From assembly GCA_032207245.1 (NCBI GenBank), contig CM063505.1:179518109-179582108 (forward strand): 64,000 nucleotides of DNA, written 5' to 3'. The notes under the pieces were generated by a model. It was not told the DNA's origin and searched no databases. It was given only the letters and a program-made list of their open reading frames with translations. Made by a program: the position numbers and the translations under genes. The DNA is from Pardosa pseudoannulata. Its lineage: Eukaryota; Arthropoda; Arachnida; Araneae; Lycosidae. Below are positions 1 to 8,987 of the stretch, in pieces; within the stretch, counting starts at the first letter, position 1; each line of letters begins with the position of its first letter.

Positions 1-698
1 AAGTATTAACAGCATTTTAGTATTTAAAACATTAAATTCCAAAGAGATATTTTGCACTAAAATTTTATTTTTTATAAACTAGGAAGCAAAACTTCATTAT
101 GAATGTATATTTTGAAAATTTTTCGTTAATTAAATATTATAATAATTCAGAAACGACTGACTATTTCAACATGCTCAAACTTTTTTCAATGAACAAAATC
201 ATTTCTAGCATAAACTTTCAAATTTTTATATACATATTTAAATATGTCTCCTTCATATTAATTTAACGATACGAATTTTGTTAATCGAAATATATGATAA
301 ATATTATCCAAAAACTACAGACTATTCCAATAGATAGATATTTTTTTCTTTCACTGATAAAAATCATTTTTAGCACAAAAACTATACAAGTTGATGATTA
401 CTTATGCGATTAAATGAAATAATACAGATTAAATAATACAAAGAATGGAATCTTAATCAAACAAAATACGTCCGTTTTTGGCATGAAAATTTAAGGAATT
501 TATAAATTTTTTAAAGGTTTTCTTATGGGACCTAGTTTAAAATTAAAGATTTCAAGAACCCAATTTTTAAGGATCTCGCTGATTGAAGTAGTTTTTAAAA
601 ACTTTTGATGACTTTTTAATTCAGGTTTTTTTTTTCCAAAATATATAATACTTGTACGCCTATATAGATACACAAACATTAAAGCTAAGCATGAAAAT

Positions 699-701
<3 letters not shown>
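1..701. other. AT-rich non-coding DNA
   Basis: No coding potential, RNA gene or repeat boundary seen on either strand. The base composition is very AT-rich, with scattered short A/T runs. The reading frames here are short and show no family resemblance. Confidence 0.6.

Positions 702-739
<38 letters not shown>
702..739. repeat. (TA)n microsatellite
   Basis: A pure TA dinucleotide run of about 19 units. The short reading frame that crosses it reads as an Ile-Tyr repeat and is a by-product of the microsatellite. Confidence 0.95.
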
Positions 740-743
<4 letters not shown>

Positions 744-1799
744 ATACTTACCAGTTCGCTTGATGTTTGCCATTTCAGCGGAAATCTATCGCTTTAATCA
801 AACATATCTAATCGTATCACACGTACCTAATTTGAAAATCTGAAATTCTCGAAGGCGGCAATATCTTTTTTAAAGCACAACTACTCTTATCACCTAAACG
901 AATGATGGACTCCCTTGACCTAGTCCTCTTGTTAAGTCTGTCACTTAAAATTTTATTGTATAAATCGTTCTTTAGTCTGATAATGAAGTACAGCTACAAG
1001 AGGAATAACCCCTACAAGCTAGGGTGAAATATTTGTACGAATTCTCTATACTTAAGACTTAAATCATACCTTTTCTGTTTAACATGACGTTTATTTAATG
1101 GATTAGTAATATACCTAGCCCAGTCTTACAAACGATTCCAGGAATAGTACAGCCTTAGGTTACACGAAACTTATGCCGACCAGATGTGCAATTCCCTCTC
1201 CAAGGAAAAAAAATCTAACCAAAACAAGATATTTTAGGGGAAATGGCTCTTTAATCAGTTTTGCTCCAATGACCGAATAACATGCGCACCCCATATTGTG
1301 TCCATTTATCTTCCTTCCCGGACTTCCTGGGCATTTTCAACACCCGAAGTGTTTAGTTTCCCATAGTGTTTTAGTGAATACCCTCCACAAACATACACAG
1401 ACATTTCTCGAACCCATTTAGACCCTTCAATTCATCGGTCATTATTAAAATGAATGTCAAAGATTGCGGAACTTAGCACACCCCGTATCTTGACCACTCG
1501 GGGTGGCGAAAGCCTGTAGCTCAGCAAGACATTTCTGAACGAAACGTCTTTTTCTAAGAAAACTGTTATCTATAGCCAAGCAGAGGGTCCCTTTTCTTTC
1601 CACGACACGATCTTATAGAATTTTCGAATTTCGGGGGGAGGGGGGCACCGGTCCCCTTGACTACGGCTTAAAACAAGAAATCTGTTGGTTTCTTCTTTAT
1701 TCCTTTTTCAGTAGCATATATTTACTCCTCAAAAAAGGTCTTCAAAAATCGAGAAGCATACAGTTATTAGAGTACCTATATTTCCTTTAATAAATTAGA
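740..1799. other. Non-coding DNA of mixed composition
   Basis: This stretch is less AT-rich than its surroundings, with C/G-rich patches near 1470-1520 and 1630-1665. That would fit a decayed mobile element, but I recognise no protein motif, terminal repeat or target duplication. No gene called. Confidence 0.4.
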
Positions 1800-3475
1800 A
1801 AAACCCTAAAAATTTGCAGGGGCAAAACTACAATTTTGAATTCTTATACTTGCTTTAAAAATGTCCCAGGAAAGGAGGATAACCTTAATTAAAATAAATC
1901 TTAAGCACACTAATAAAAACAGGATAACTGTAACATTCATTAAAATGTCAAAAAATTTCAACGTTTGAATAAAACCCAATACATTTAGAGGAACAAAACT
2001 ACAAGTTCGAATACCTATACTTGTTTTAAAAATGTCTCAGAAAAGGAAGATAACCGCAATTACAATAAGTCTTCACACTAATAAAAACAGATTAACTTCA
2101 ACATTCGTTAAAATGTCAAATCAAAATTTTAATATATGCACAAAACTCTAAAAATCTGGAGGGGCAAAATTGCAAGTTCGAATACCTATACTTGTTTTGA
2201 AAATGTCTCAAAAGGGCCATAACAATAATTAGAATAAGTCTTCACACTAATAAAAACAGATTAATTTACACATTCATTAAAATGTTGAAATCTGGAGGGG
2301 CAAAACTACAATTTTGAATACCTACACTTGTTTTAAAAATGTCTCAGAAAAGGGCGATAACCGTAATTAGAATAAGTCTTCAGCACACTAATGAAAACAA
2401 ATGAACTTCAACATTCATTAAAATGTTGAAATCAGGAGGGGCAAAACTACAATTTCGAATAACTACACTTGTTTTAAAAAGTCTCAGAAAAGGGCGATAA
2501 CCGTAATTAGAATAAATCTTCACACTAATAAAAACAGATTAATTTAAACATTCATTAAAATGTTGAAATCTGGAGGGGCAAAACTACAATTTCGAATACC
2601 TACACTTGTTTTAAAAATGTCTCAGAAAAGGGCGATAACCGTAATTAGAATAAGTCTTCAGCACACTAATAAAAACAAATTAATTTAAACATTCATTAAA
2701 ATGTTGAAATCTGGAGGGGCAAAAATGTCTCAGAAAAGGGCGATAACCGTAATTAGAATAAATCTTCAGCACACTAATAAAAACAGATTAATTTAAACAT
2801 TCATTAAAATGTTGAAATCAGGAGGGGCAAAACTACAATTTCGAATACCTACACTTGTTTTAAAAATGTCTCAGAAAAGGGCGATAACCGTAATTAGAAT
2901 AAATCTTCAGCACACTAATAAAAACAAATTAATCTACACATTCATTAAAATGTTGAAATCTGGAGGGGCAAACCTACAATTTCGAATACCTACACTTGTT
3001 TTCAAAATGTCTCAGAAAAGGGCGATAACCGTAATTAGAATAAGTTTTCAGCACACTAATAAAAACAGATTAATTTAAACATTCATTAAAATGTTGAAAT
3101 CTGGAGGGGCAAAACTACAAGTTCGAATACCTATACTTGCTTTGAAAATGTCCCAGAAATGGTTGATAACTGTAATTAAAATAAGTCTTAATCACACTAA
3201 TAAAAACGGAATAAATTCAACAGTTATTAAAATGTCAGAAATTTAGTGTATGAATAAAACCCAAAACATTTTGAGGAAGAAAACTACAAGTTCGAATATT
3301 TATACTTGCTTTAAAAATTAATCAGGAAAGGACGATAACCGTAATTGGAATAATTCTTAAGCACACTAATAAATATAAATTAACTTTAACATTCATTAAA
3401 ATGTATAATCAACAATTTAATATATGAACAAAACCTTAAAAATCTGGAGGGGCAAAACTATAAGTTTGCCCCTCC
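1800..3475. repeat. Minisatellite with 141-bp core units and ~170-bp edge units
   Basis: About a dozen tandem units, each marked by a GGAGGGGCAAAACTACAA-like start. Aligned unit starts fall near 1816, 1988, 2158, 2294, 2435, 2572, 2713, 2821, 2962, 3103, 3272 and 3446. The inner units are 136-141 bp and nearly identical; one, starting 2713, has an internal deletion to 108 bp. The two outer units on each side are about 170-175 bp, more diverged, and carry an extra ~30-bp A/T-rich segment before the unit start. This is the pattern expected if a shortened unit expanded in the middle of an older array. The unit length of 141 is divisible by three, so an open frame passes through two units (2809-3078); I regard it as non-coding. 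Confidence 0.9.
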
Positions 3476-3529
3476 TCTAAAAATTCTGGGGGGGCAATTG
3501 CCCCCCCTTGCCCCCCCCAAATTACGCCC

Positions 3530-3531
<2 letters not shown>
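3476..3531. other. G/C-rich palindromic terminus next to the minisatellite
   Basis: The last minisatellite unit runs into a C/G-rich segment with a perfect 20-bp palindrome, GGGGGGGCAATTGCCCCCCC, at 3488-3507. A second C-run and the motif ATTACGCCCATG follow, ending abruptly at a TA microsatellite. Such G/C-run ends are typical of transposon termini, so the minisatellite may be the interior of a transposon whose other end is not visible. The assignment to a superfamily is not possible from sequence alone. Confidence 0.5.
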
Positions 3532-3572
<41 letters not shown>

Positions 3573-3593
3573 ATATATATATATATGTATGTA
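3532..3593. repeat. (TA)n microsatellite
   Basis: TA dinucleotide run with two small interruptions, directly abutting the C/G-rich terminus on its left. Confidence 0.9.
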
Positions 3594-3659
3594 ATATATC
3601 AAAATTATTTAACTTTAATATTTCCTTAAAAACCTCCTCTCTCCCATTCTAATTCCTTA

Positions 3660-4090
3660 AAATCTTTTTCCCATCCTCTAAATGTCTTAATCAAAGGAGT
3701 GTCTTCGACTTAAAATTCTTCCCAAAGCTTTCTATCCTAAAGATGCAAATTTTCTGTCTATTCAACACGTTTTCGAGATGTCGCCGGCAAATGGCTCAGC
3801 GTTTTTCCTGATCTTGCACTTAAATTCACTAAGTGAGAAAATTCTTTCTGTTTTCGCTCTTGGGTGCACCTCTGTTCGAGTGATTTTTCGTGTCTTTCTT
3901 TTGTCTGTCGTTGACTCATAAAGATGTCCGTTTTGGCAGCTTTAAAATAAAGTTTTAATTAGACTTGTTCTCTTCAATATCGGCAGACTACATTTTTATT
4001 ACTGCTAGCTGTTTAGGTTTCCCCTTGCCTAGTAGCCCGCGCAAGTAAAAACAATAGGGGCTACATAATTATTGTGACTAGAAGAAATAG
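3660..4090 (+). repeat. Possible LTR relic
   Basis: Mixed-composition segment with a polyadenylation-like AATAAAG near 3947. It shares short diverged blocks with 29985-30400: both start with an AAAGGAGTGT block followed by GACTTAAA and later T-rich blocks in similar order. The two may be relics of one LTR family. No terminal repeats or target duplications are resolved, and 3594-3659 holds nothing recognisable. Confidence 0.3.
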
Positions 4091-4093
4091 TTG

Positions 4094-4096
<3 letters not shown>

Positions 4097-4189
<93 letters not shown>
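4097..4189. repeat. (TA)n microsatellite
   Basis: Nearly pure TA run with one TACA interruption. It ends exactly at the TG start of an LTR, so the LTR was probably inserted into this array. Confidence 0.95.
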
Positions 4190-5007
4190 TGTAAGGTACT
4201 GGAGATATGGTAGGCGAAGCCGTCAATGAAACAGGCTAGAAAACTTTAATCTAGACTAAATATTTTATTCAGGTGAATAAATTATGTACAGGTTCAGTAG
4301 ATTTCTAAATCTTCTGGGATCTTGTGCTGAGATAACATTCACACAATTACGATGCGTGGGTACAGTGTAGCTAGGTCTTCTAAATCACTGGAACAGTTCG
4401 CTAATTAGTGCCGGTACGAAACGCTGACACTATAACCTCCGGGCTGACGATTAGTACAGTCAGCTTTCACACCAAGTTTCAATAGCTCAGAGTGCGTATC
4501 ACGCTGGAGTTCGTTGAGGAAACTCGGGATGCAAGACGATCCAAAATGAGAGCAAGTGTCACGCTCAGTGACCTACTTCTATGCACGAAGTAGAAAAAAA
4601 ATAGTAAGATAACGGGAATGGGATCCCAAAATCGAAAGCCGACTTCTTAGCAAAGAGAGACGCTGGCGGTCTCTAAAATTCCAAACTCCGGAAATCGGAG
4701 AAACGAGTGGACTCCTCTCGAGCTCCACAAAACAGCTCCAAAAGCAACTCTCAAGAAGAAGGCTCCGTCTTGGCTCCGCCACTCTTTTTTTATAGCGGTC
4801 CCGGTTCCCCTCACGCGATTCTTCTGGAACCTTCGAGAACCAGGATGATACAATCTTGCGGTCACTTCCCGCCTGAATTGGCTGTTCCGTTTCCAGATGT
4901 GGCCGAAAAGCCGTCTTTAAATCAGCCGACCCAAACAACTTAATTTCTTTTTTCGCTACCGCTAATGGGCGCACATGTGGCACTATAGTATAGCTCAATT
5001 TATAATC
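4190..5007 (-). mobile_element. Diverged LTR related to element B, cut by the assembly gap
   Basis: Begins with TGTAAGGTACTGG directly after a TA run and aligns along its whole length with the LTRs at 18671 and 25518. Shared blocks include GGTAGGCGA, ACTAAATATTTTATT, GAGTGCGTATCACGCTGG, GAGACGCTGGCGGTCTC, CAATCTTGCGGTCACT and CGCTAATGGGCG. It is clearly more diverged than those two LTRs are from each other. It runs into 100 Ns before its end. It could be a solo LTR or the edge of a full element hidden in the gap. Orientation is taken from element B. Confidence 0.8.
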
Positions 5008-5107
5008 NNNNNNNNNNNNNNNNNNNNNNNNNNNNNNNNNNNNNNNNNNNNNNNNNNNNNNNNNNNNNNNNNNNNNNNNNNNNNNNNNNNNNNNNNNNNN
5101 NNNNNNN
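5008..5107. other. Assembly gap (100 N)
   Basis: Exactly 100 Ns, probably a fixed-size placeholder. The first bases after it, ACA then ATAAT, would fit an LTR end plus flank, but that is too short to prove anything. Confidence 0.99.
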
Positions 5108-5128
5108 ACAATAATTTCTATGGTGTTG

Positions 5129-5200
5129 CAAAACTTAGCCTAATGATAGTGTGCTACTCTTCGACAGCAGATTTCACGGGTTCGAAATCCACTGATGGCA
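5129..5200 (+). repeat. tRNA-Arg-like sequence (anticodon TCG), SINE head or tRNA pseudogene
   Basis: The layout follows a tRNA. There is an A-box-like TAGCCTAATGA, then an anticodon arm with stem CTACT/AGCAG (four of five pairs) around loop CTTCGAC, whose anticodon TCG sits at 5161-5163. A B-box-like GGGTTCGAAATCC with one extra base follows. The acceptor stem does not pair, so this is not a functional tRNA gene. A tRNA-derived SINE head is the most likely reading. Confidence 0.45.
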
Positions 5201-5660
5201 TTCATAGTCGTAGGCATTCGGACTCGACTTTAAGCAGTAAAATCATTTTCATTACCCCTCGCGTAGCAAATCGGTAGTATGTAGAGTTCCAAATCAAACT
5301 AACACACTGACTGCCATGGGGGTTACCAGTAACCAACTCTCGACTTCGCTACAGCGCAGTGGTGGCCAACAGTGACCGGCGACGAAGCAAGTAATGAGAG
5401 TACATAATTATAGTAAATATGGATACTAATAAATTTACAATTGTCTCAATAGTACCATTATTATTATAATGGTTTGAAGAATCACACAGAGTCACACAGA
5501 AATTGAGCTCTAAAATAAAAATTTCACCTGTAGAATTATCACACACATCTTGAAGAAGAATACGCAAATTGCAGGAAACCACTAGATGGCGCGGAAAGTA
5601 CGTCACAATGACGAGAGTGTATGAAAGGGGTATATAAGGAATGGTAGCAAAGAAGTAAAA
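5201..5660. other. Non-coding 5' flank of the Tc1-like transposase
   Basis: Holds the untranslated upstream part of the Tc1 element and possibly the SINE tail. I looked for a terminal inverted repeat matching the right flank (6738-6950) and could not find one, so the element ends are not placed. Confidence 0.4.
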
Positions 5661-5708
5661 TTGTTCACAAGCGCTTTAAAAGCCTTTCAGTACAATAACC
5701 GCATAGTT

Positions 5709-6737
5709 ATGGCACAAAGGAAGCATTTGGATGATTTTTTACGTGGTAGAATTATCGGACGACTGGAATGTGGACGTACCCAGCTGGAAGTATCCGAGGA
5801 ACTTGGAATCGCCCAGAGTGTCATCTCCAGGCTTTGGCAACGATTCAAACATGATGGTAATGTGAGTAGATGTTACAGCACAGGTCGCCCCCGAGTTACT
5901 ACGCCGAATGATGACCGGTATTTGGCAGTTACTGCCAAAAGAAACAGACGGAGCACAGCATCAGACCTGTCTCGTCAGCTCTCTTCAGCTACCGGTACGA
6001 CAGTTTCAATGCAGACCGTGTACAGACGCTTAGGGAACATTGGTCTATATGCTCGTAGGCCTGTCAGATGTGTTCCCCTTACCGCAACTCACTGTCGCCT
6101 GCGATTATGCTGGGCTAGAGAGCATGCATTGTGGACACCGCAACAGTGGTCTTGTGTGATGTTTTCCGACGAGTCCAGGATCAGTTTACATTCTCATTCT
6201 CGCCGGACTTTCATATGGAGAGCGCCAGATACCCGTTACCACCAAGAGAACACCATTGAACGACACCGTTACTTTGGTGCAGGATGGCTCGTTTGGGGAG
6301 GAATTATTCTTGGTTCCAGAACTGACCTGCATGTTCAGAGTGTAACGATGACAGGCCACATCTATCGGGATGTCATTCTGGAACAACATGTACGTTTGTT
6401 TCGGGGCGCCATGGGTCCTGAATTTCTGTATATGGATGACAACGCCCGACCTCACCGTGCAAACATTGTAGACGAATGCCTTCAATCGGGGGATATCACC
6501 CGTATGGATTGGCCAGCATACTCACCGGACTTGAATCCAATAGAGCATGTATGGGACATGCTTGGCCGACGAATTGCAGCCCGTCAACCCCCTCCCAACT
6601 GTCTATCGGAACTTCGGAGGGCATTGCTTGATGAGTGGTGTAATTTTCCCCAAGATCAGATTGATAATCTGATACTCAGCATGCGTAGGCGTTGTAACGC
6701 TTGTATTGCATCGTCCGGGAGACATACTCCGTATTAA
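5709..6737 (+). CDS. Tc1-like transposase (DD34E), intact
   Basis: An uninterrupted Tc1/mariner-superfamily transposase, which cuts and pastes its element at TA sites. The start chosen here (MAQRKHLDDF) gives 342 residues, the usual Tc1 length; an upstream in-frame Met at 5661 would add 16 residues with no homology. The N-terminal part has two helix-turn-helix segments (ECGRTQLEVSEELGIAQSV and the STASDLSRQL region). The catalytic triad is visible: Asp in MFSDESR, Asp in MDDNARPH and Glu in NPIEHVWD, with exactly 34 residues between the second Asp and the Glu. No stop or frameshift interrupts it, so the copy may be recent. Very similar transposases are, from memory, abundant in araneid spiders. 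Flanking inverted repeats were not found, so the element itself is not delimited. Confidence 0.93.
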   Translation: MAQRKHLDDFLRGRIIGRLECGRTQLEVSEELGIAQSVISRLWQRFKHDGNVSRCYSTGRPRVTTPNDDRYLAVTAKRNRRSTASDLSRQLSSATGTTVSMQTVYRRLGNIGLYARRPVRCVPLTATHCRLRLCWAREHALWTPQQWSCVMFSDESRISLHSHSRRTFIWRAPDTRYHQENTIERHRYFGAGWLVWGGIILGSRTDLHVQSVTMTGHIYRDVILEQHVRLFRGAMGPEFLYMDDNARPHRANIVDECLQSGDITRMDWPAYSPDLNPIEHVWDMLGRRIAARQPPPNCLSELRRALLDEWCNFPQDQIDNLILSMRRRCNACIASSGRHTPY

Positions 6738-6950
6738 CCATCATACTAACCATGTTATACTGTTGTCTGTAAATAGGTTCTTTTTTGAAATTTGCTCCAG
6801 GGAATAAAAATCGCAATTTTTATTAATTATGTCAAACATATAGCATCTTTTTTGCTCTTTACCTTTTGTTTAATAAATAGACTTTACAAATAAGTCAAAT
6901 TTGTTTTGCTTTTGTCTCTTTCATTGCCTGAACTTCATTATCCTTAATTT

Positions 6951-7014
6951 ATGGACATGAGTGTATATACATATATATACACATATATATACATATATAT
7001 ACATATATATATAC

Positions 7015-7063
<49 letters not shown>

Positions 7064-7205
7064 TATTATATATATATACATATATATATATATATACATA
7101 TATATACACATACATATATATACATATATATATACATATATATACATATATATACATATATATATATATATACATATATATATACACACATATATATATA
7201 TATAT
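6951..7205. repeat. (TA/TACA)n microsatellite, left flank of element A
   Basis: TA repeat with regular CA interruptions. The array stops exactly at the TG start of LTR 1 and resumes at 18286 after LTR 3. The last four bases before the LTR are ATAT, matching the first four after LTR 3. Confidence 0.95.
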
Positions 7206-7230
7206 TGCCACATTTCAAACGACACTACCG

Positions 7231-7303
7231 AGCTCCATGGCGCAATGGTTAGAGTCGCGGGCTACGAACCGAAAGGTCTCCGGTTCGATCCTGCGTCAGG
7301 ACA
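7231..7303 (+). promoter_or_regulatory. tRNA-Arg(ACG)-like sequence with A and B boxes inside LTR 1
   Basis: Without any gap, 73 nt fit tRNA numbering. Position 8 is T at 7238; the D-arm GCGC..GAGT has an 8-nt loop AATGGTTA; the anticodon loop CTACGAA places ACG at 34-36 (7264-7266); the variable loop is AGGTC; the T-loop is TTCGATC. The A box TGGCGCAATGG (7238-7248) and B box GGTTCGATCC (7282-7291) lie 33 bp apart, the normal distance, and a TTTT run follows at 7319-7322. The D-arm pairs three of four positions, the anticodon and T stems pair partly, and the acceptor stem pairs poorly. It is therefore a tRNA-derived sequence that may keep a Pol III promoter rather than a working tRNA. The same sequence recurs in LTR 2 and LTR 3. 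Confidence 0.7.
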
Positions 7304-7410
7304 AATTTGTTTCCTTAATTTTATGTTCGATTTCTTAAATAGTCAAGAAGACTTCTAAATTATGCTAATTTTCTGTTGCATTAAAATATTTCTAGAAGGT
7401 TCTGTTACTT

Positions 7411-7486
7411 TATAAAAGCCTCTGTAAAAACTGCGGGCGGCAGTTGTTGTTTTGAGTACGAGCTAGGTAGCTTGGGCTTTAATAAA
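7411..7486 (+). promoter_or_regulatory. Pol II core promoter and poly(A) signal of LTR 1
   Basis: TATAAAA at 7411-7417 is followed by AATAAA at 7481-7486, a spacing suitable for a short R region. LTR 2 keeps TATAAAA (12809-12815), whereas LTR 3 has TTTAAAA at the same place. The TATA box is in the right position to drive the genomic RNA of body 1. Confidence 0.65.
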
Positions 7487-7608
7487 TTGTTATTTCTTAA
7501 GCCTGACTCTTGATTGTGTTCCACCTGTACTTTCATCTTTAATAAATTGTTATTTCTTAAGCCTGACTCTTGATTGTGTTCCACCTGTACTTTCATCTAC
7601 GTGACATT

Positions 7609-7626
7609 TGGTGGAGGCGCCGGGTA
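7609..7626 (+). promoter_or_regulatory. Primer-binding site of element A, body 1
   Basis: Two bases after the LTR end comes TGGTGGAGGCGCCGGG, which begins with the TGG expected for pairing to a tRNA 3' CCA. I could not match the rest to a specific tRNA with confidence. Body 2 has the same sequence at 12947-12964. Confidence 0.7.
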
Positions 7627-7743
7627 GATTGTATTACAATCAGTCTGGAAGAAACTGAGTGTCGTCGAAGCCGTCGACTCCAAAACCTGCCCCCGGAACA
7701 CGGACTTTACGAAGGCAAGGCGAGGCAAGTAAAGGCGAGGAAA

Positions 7744-8919
7744 ATGACGGAGCCGGAATTTAAGTCCTCACCGATCCTTGTTACTCCAACCATGATTAGG
7801 GAGCCAAGAAAGCCGACTATCTTTAAAGGCGAGCCCGGACAGGATCCAACAGAGTGGTTGAGGGAATATCTCCGGGTATCAAAATTCAATCAATGGGATG
7901 ATACCCTGAGTTTAGCAAATGTGTATTTCTTCCTAGACGGAACGGCGAAGAAATGGTTTGAGAATAATGAGGGCATGTTGCTATCATGGAAGAAATTTGA
8001 AGATGAATTAAAAAATACTTTCGGCAACGAGGAGTTGTATAGAAGGCAAGCCAATGATAGACTCAAAAATCGTGCCCAGGAATTTGGTGAATCTACCCAA
8101 TCGTACATTCAGGAGGTTTTGAGACTTTGCCAACAAGCAGACCCTAGCATGTCAGAGGACAACAAGATATCTCATCTTATGAAAGGGATAGCCGAGGATA
8201 TTTACCAGGCACTATTAACAAAAGAAATTATGACTTTAGCCGATTTTATTAAATGGTGCCAGCATATTGAAGAAATTAATCAGAAACGGATTAGGCATCA
8301 AAAGTTTTCAAGATTACCCAATGTCGTACCAATAGCCTCCATCGATTCATCGGACCTTGATTTGACGTCCTTAATCAGGAAAATCGTTCGTGAGGAAATA
8401 CAAACCCTCACCTCGTCGCAAACAGAGGAGCAGGAAATAGGACTACAGTCCATTGAAGCCATTGTCCGAGAAGAAGTGGGAAGATCTCTAAATCCTATTT
8501 CTGACGCAGGCTTCCAGAAACCCAGCTCGATACCCAAGCGCCGCATCCAGCCGACGTATAGGAGACCGGAGACTACCCGTGACCAGTTTCGACATGTAAC
8601 GTATGAAAAACCTAGGAAGACCGACGTATGGCGTACCACAGATAATCGACCCGTCTGCTTTCACTGTGGTCGACCTGGACATGTTGTAAGATACTGCAAA
8701 GATCGAAAGGCTATTTTCGATGATTACCGTCGAAACTTTGGACGTGAAGCCCTCTCAAATTACAATAGCAGTCGCGCCGTCGAAGAAAGCAACCGATCAG
8801 CCGCTAGATCCCAGTCGCCAAGCCCAAATCGAGGTCGTTCGCCGAATCGCCGCTTCAGATCCCCTTCGCCATACCGAAGACCCAGTCTGTCGCCGAGTCG
8901 CAGGAGTGAGGAAAACTAA
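7744..8919 (+). CDS. Element A Gag, body 1
   Basis: A 391-residue structural protein starting at MTEPEFKSSP. The open frame extends upstream into the LTR, but this Met is the first inside the body that leads into the conserved capsid region. Residues about 25-230 match retrotransposon capsid (motif WLREYLRVSKFNQW and a downstream RLKNRAQEFGES segment). One zinc knuckle CX2CX4HX4C starts at Cys305 (CFHCGRPGHVVRYC) and should bind genomic RNA. The last ~45 residues are rich in Arg-Ser/Ser-Pro (SPSPNRGRSPNRR), like the RS tails of splicing factors. It ends with TAA at 8917-8919, only a few bases into the pol open frame. Confidence 0.93.
   Translation: MTEPEFKSSPILVTPTMIREPRKPTIFKGEPGQDPTEWLREYLRVSKFNQWDDTLSLANVYFFLDGTAKKWFENNEGMLLSWKKFEDELKNTFGNEELYRRQANDRLKNRAQEFGESTQSYIQEVLRLCQQADPSMSEDNKISHLMKGIAEDIYQALLTKEIMTLADFIKWCQHIEEINQKRIRHQKFSRLPNVVPIASIDSSDLDLTSLIRKIVREEIQTLTSSQTEEQEIGLQSIEAIVREEVGRSLNPISDAGFQKPSSIPKRRIQPTYRRPETTRDQFRHVTYEKPRKTDVWRTTDNRPVCFHCGRPGHVVRYCKDRKAIFDDYRRNFGREALSNYNSSRAVEESNRSAARSQSPSPNRGRSPNRRFRSPSPYRRPSLSPSRRSEEN
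8910..8919 (+). promoter_or_regulatory. Candidate -1 ribosomal frameshift site between gag and pol
   Basis: The pol frame is open from 8910 (after a TGA at 8907) and lies -1 to gag. The last gag codons are GAG GAA AAC TAA, so G-GAA-AAC sits directly before the stop. It resembles the XXXYYYZ slippery class without fitting it strictly (GGA instead of three identical bases). The alternative is reinitiation at the ATG at 8988. Body 2 keeps the same sequence at 14248-14257. Confidence 0.4.
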
Positions 8920-8987
8920 GCGGTGCGACCTTCACTGGAGGTAAGGCCGCTTGTCTTGAAAACCCTCCTTCGACGACTATTACTAGG

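Larger units (their letters stand above)
7206..7606 (+). repeat. LTR 1 of element A, with an internal 60-bp duplication
   Basis: Starts TGCCACATTTC and ends ACGTGACA. It is 60 bp longer than LTR 2 and LTR 3 (401 versus 341 bp) because a 60-bp segment around 7478-7597 is duplicated exactly. The duplication includes the AATAAA signal (7481 and 7541). A TATAAAA box is at 7411-7417. Near the left end lies the tRNA-like sequence annotated separately. Confidence 0.95.

Noticed and set aside
2809..3078. 89-residue frame with a 47-residue internal repeat
   Set aside because: The minisatellite unit is 141 bp, divisible by three, so the frame passes through by arithmetic. Neighbouring units have stops or indels.
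1800..3475. Possible CRISPR-like array
   Set aside because: Units are contiguous without unique spacers, and the genome is eukaryotic.
4579..4998. 139-residue minus-strand frame
   Set aside because: Lies wholly inside the LTR related to element B and has no domain; a chance frame in U3/R.
4975..5277. Frames that read through the N blocks (also 33297-33495)
   Set aside because: They exist only because Ns were translated as X.
7231..7303. A functional tRNA gene in the LTR
   Set aside because: The acceptor stem pairs poorly and the anticodon stem has only two clear pairs; kept as a tRNA-derived promoter-like sequence.
6921..7358. Long Tyr/Ile-rich open frames over TA microsatellites, also at 18229-18713 and 4029-4226
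   Set aside because: They are translations of TA and TATG repeats on both strands, with no start context or homology.
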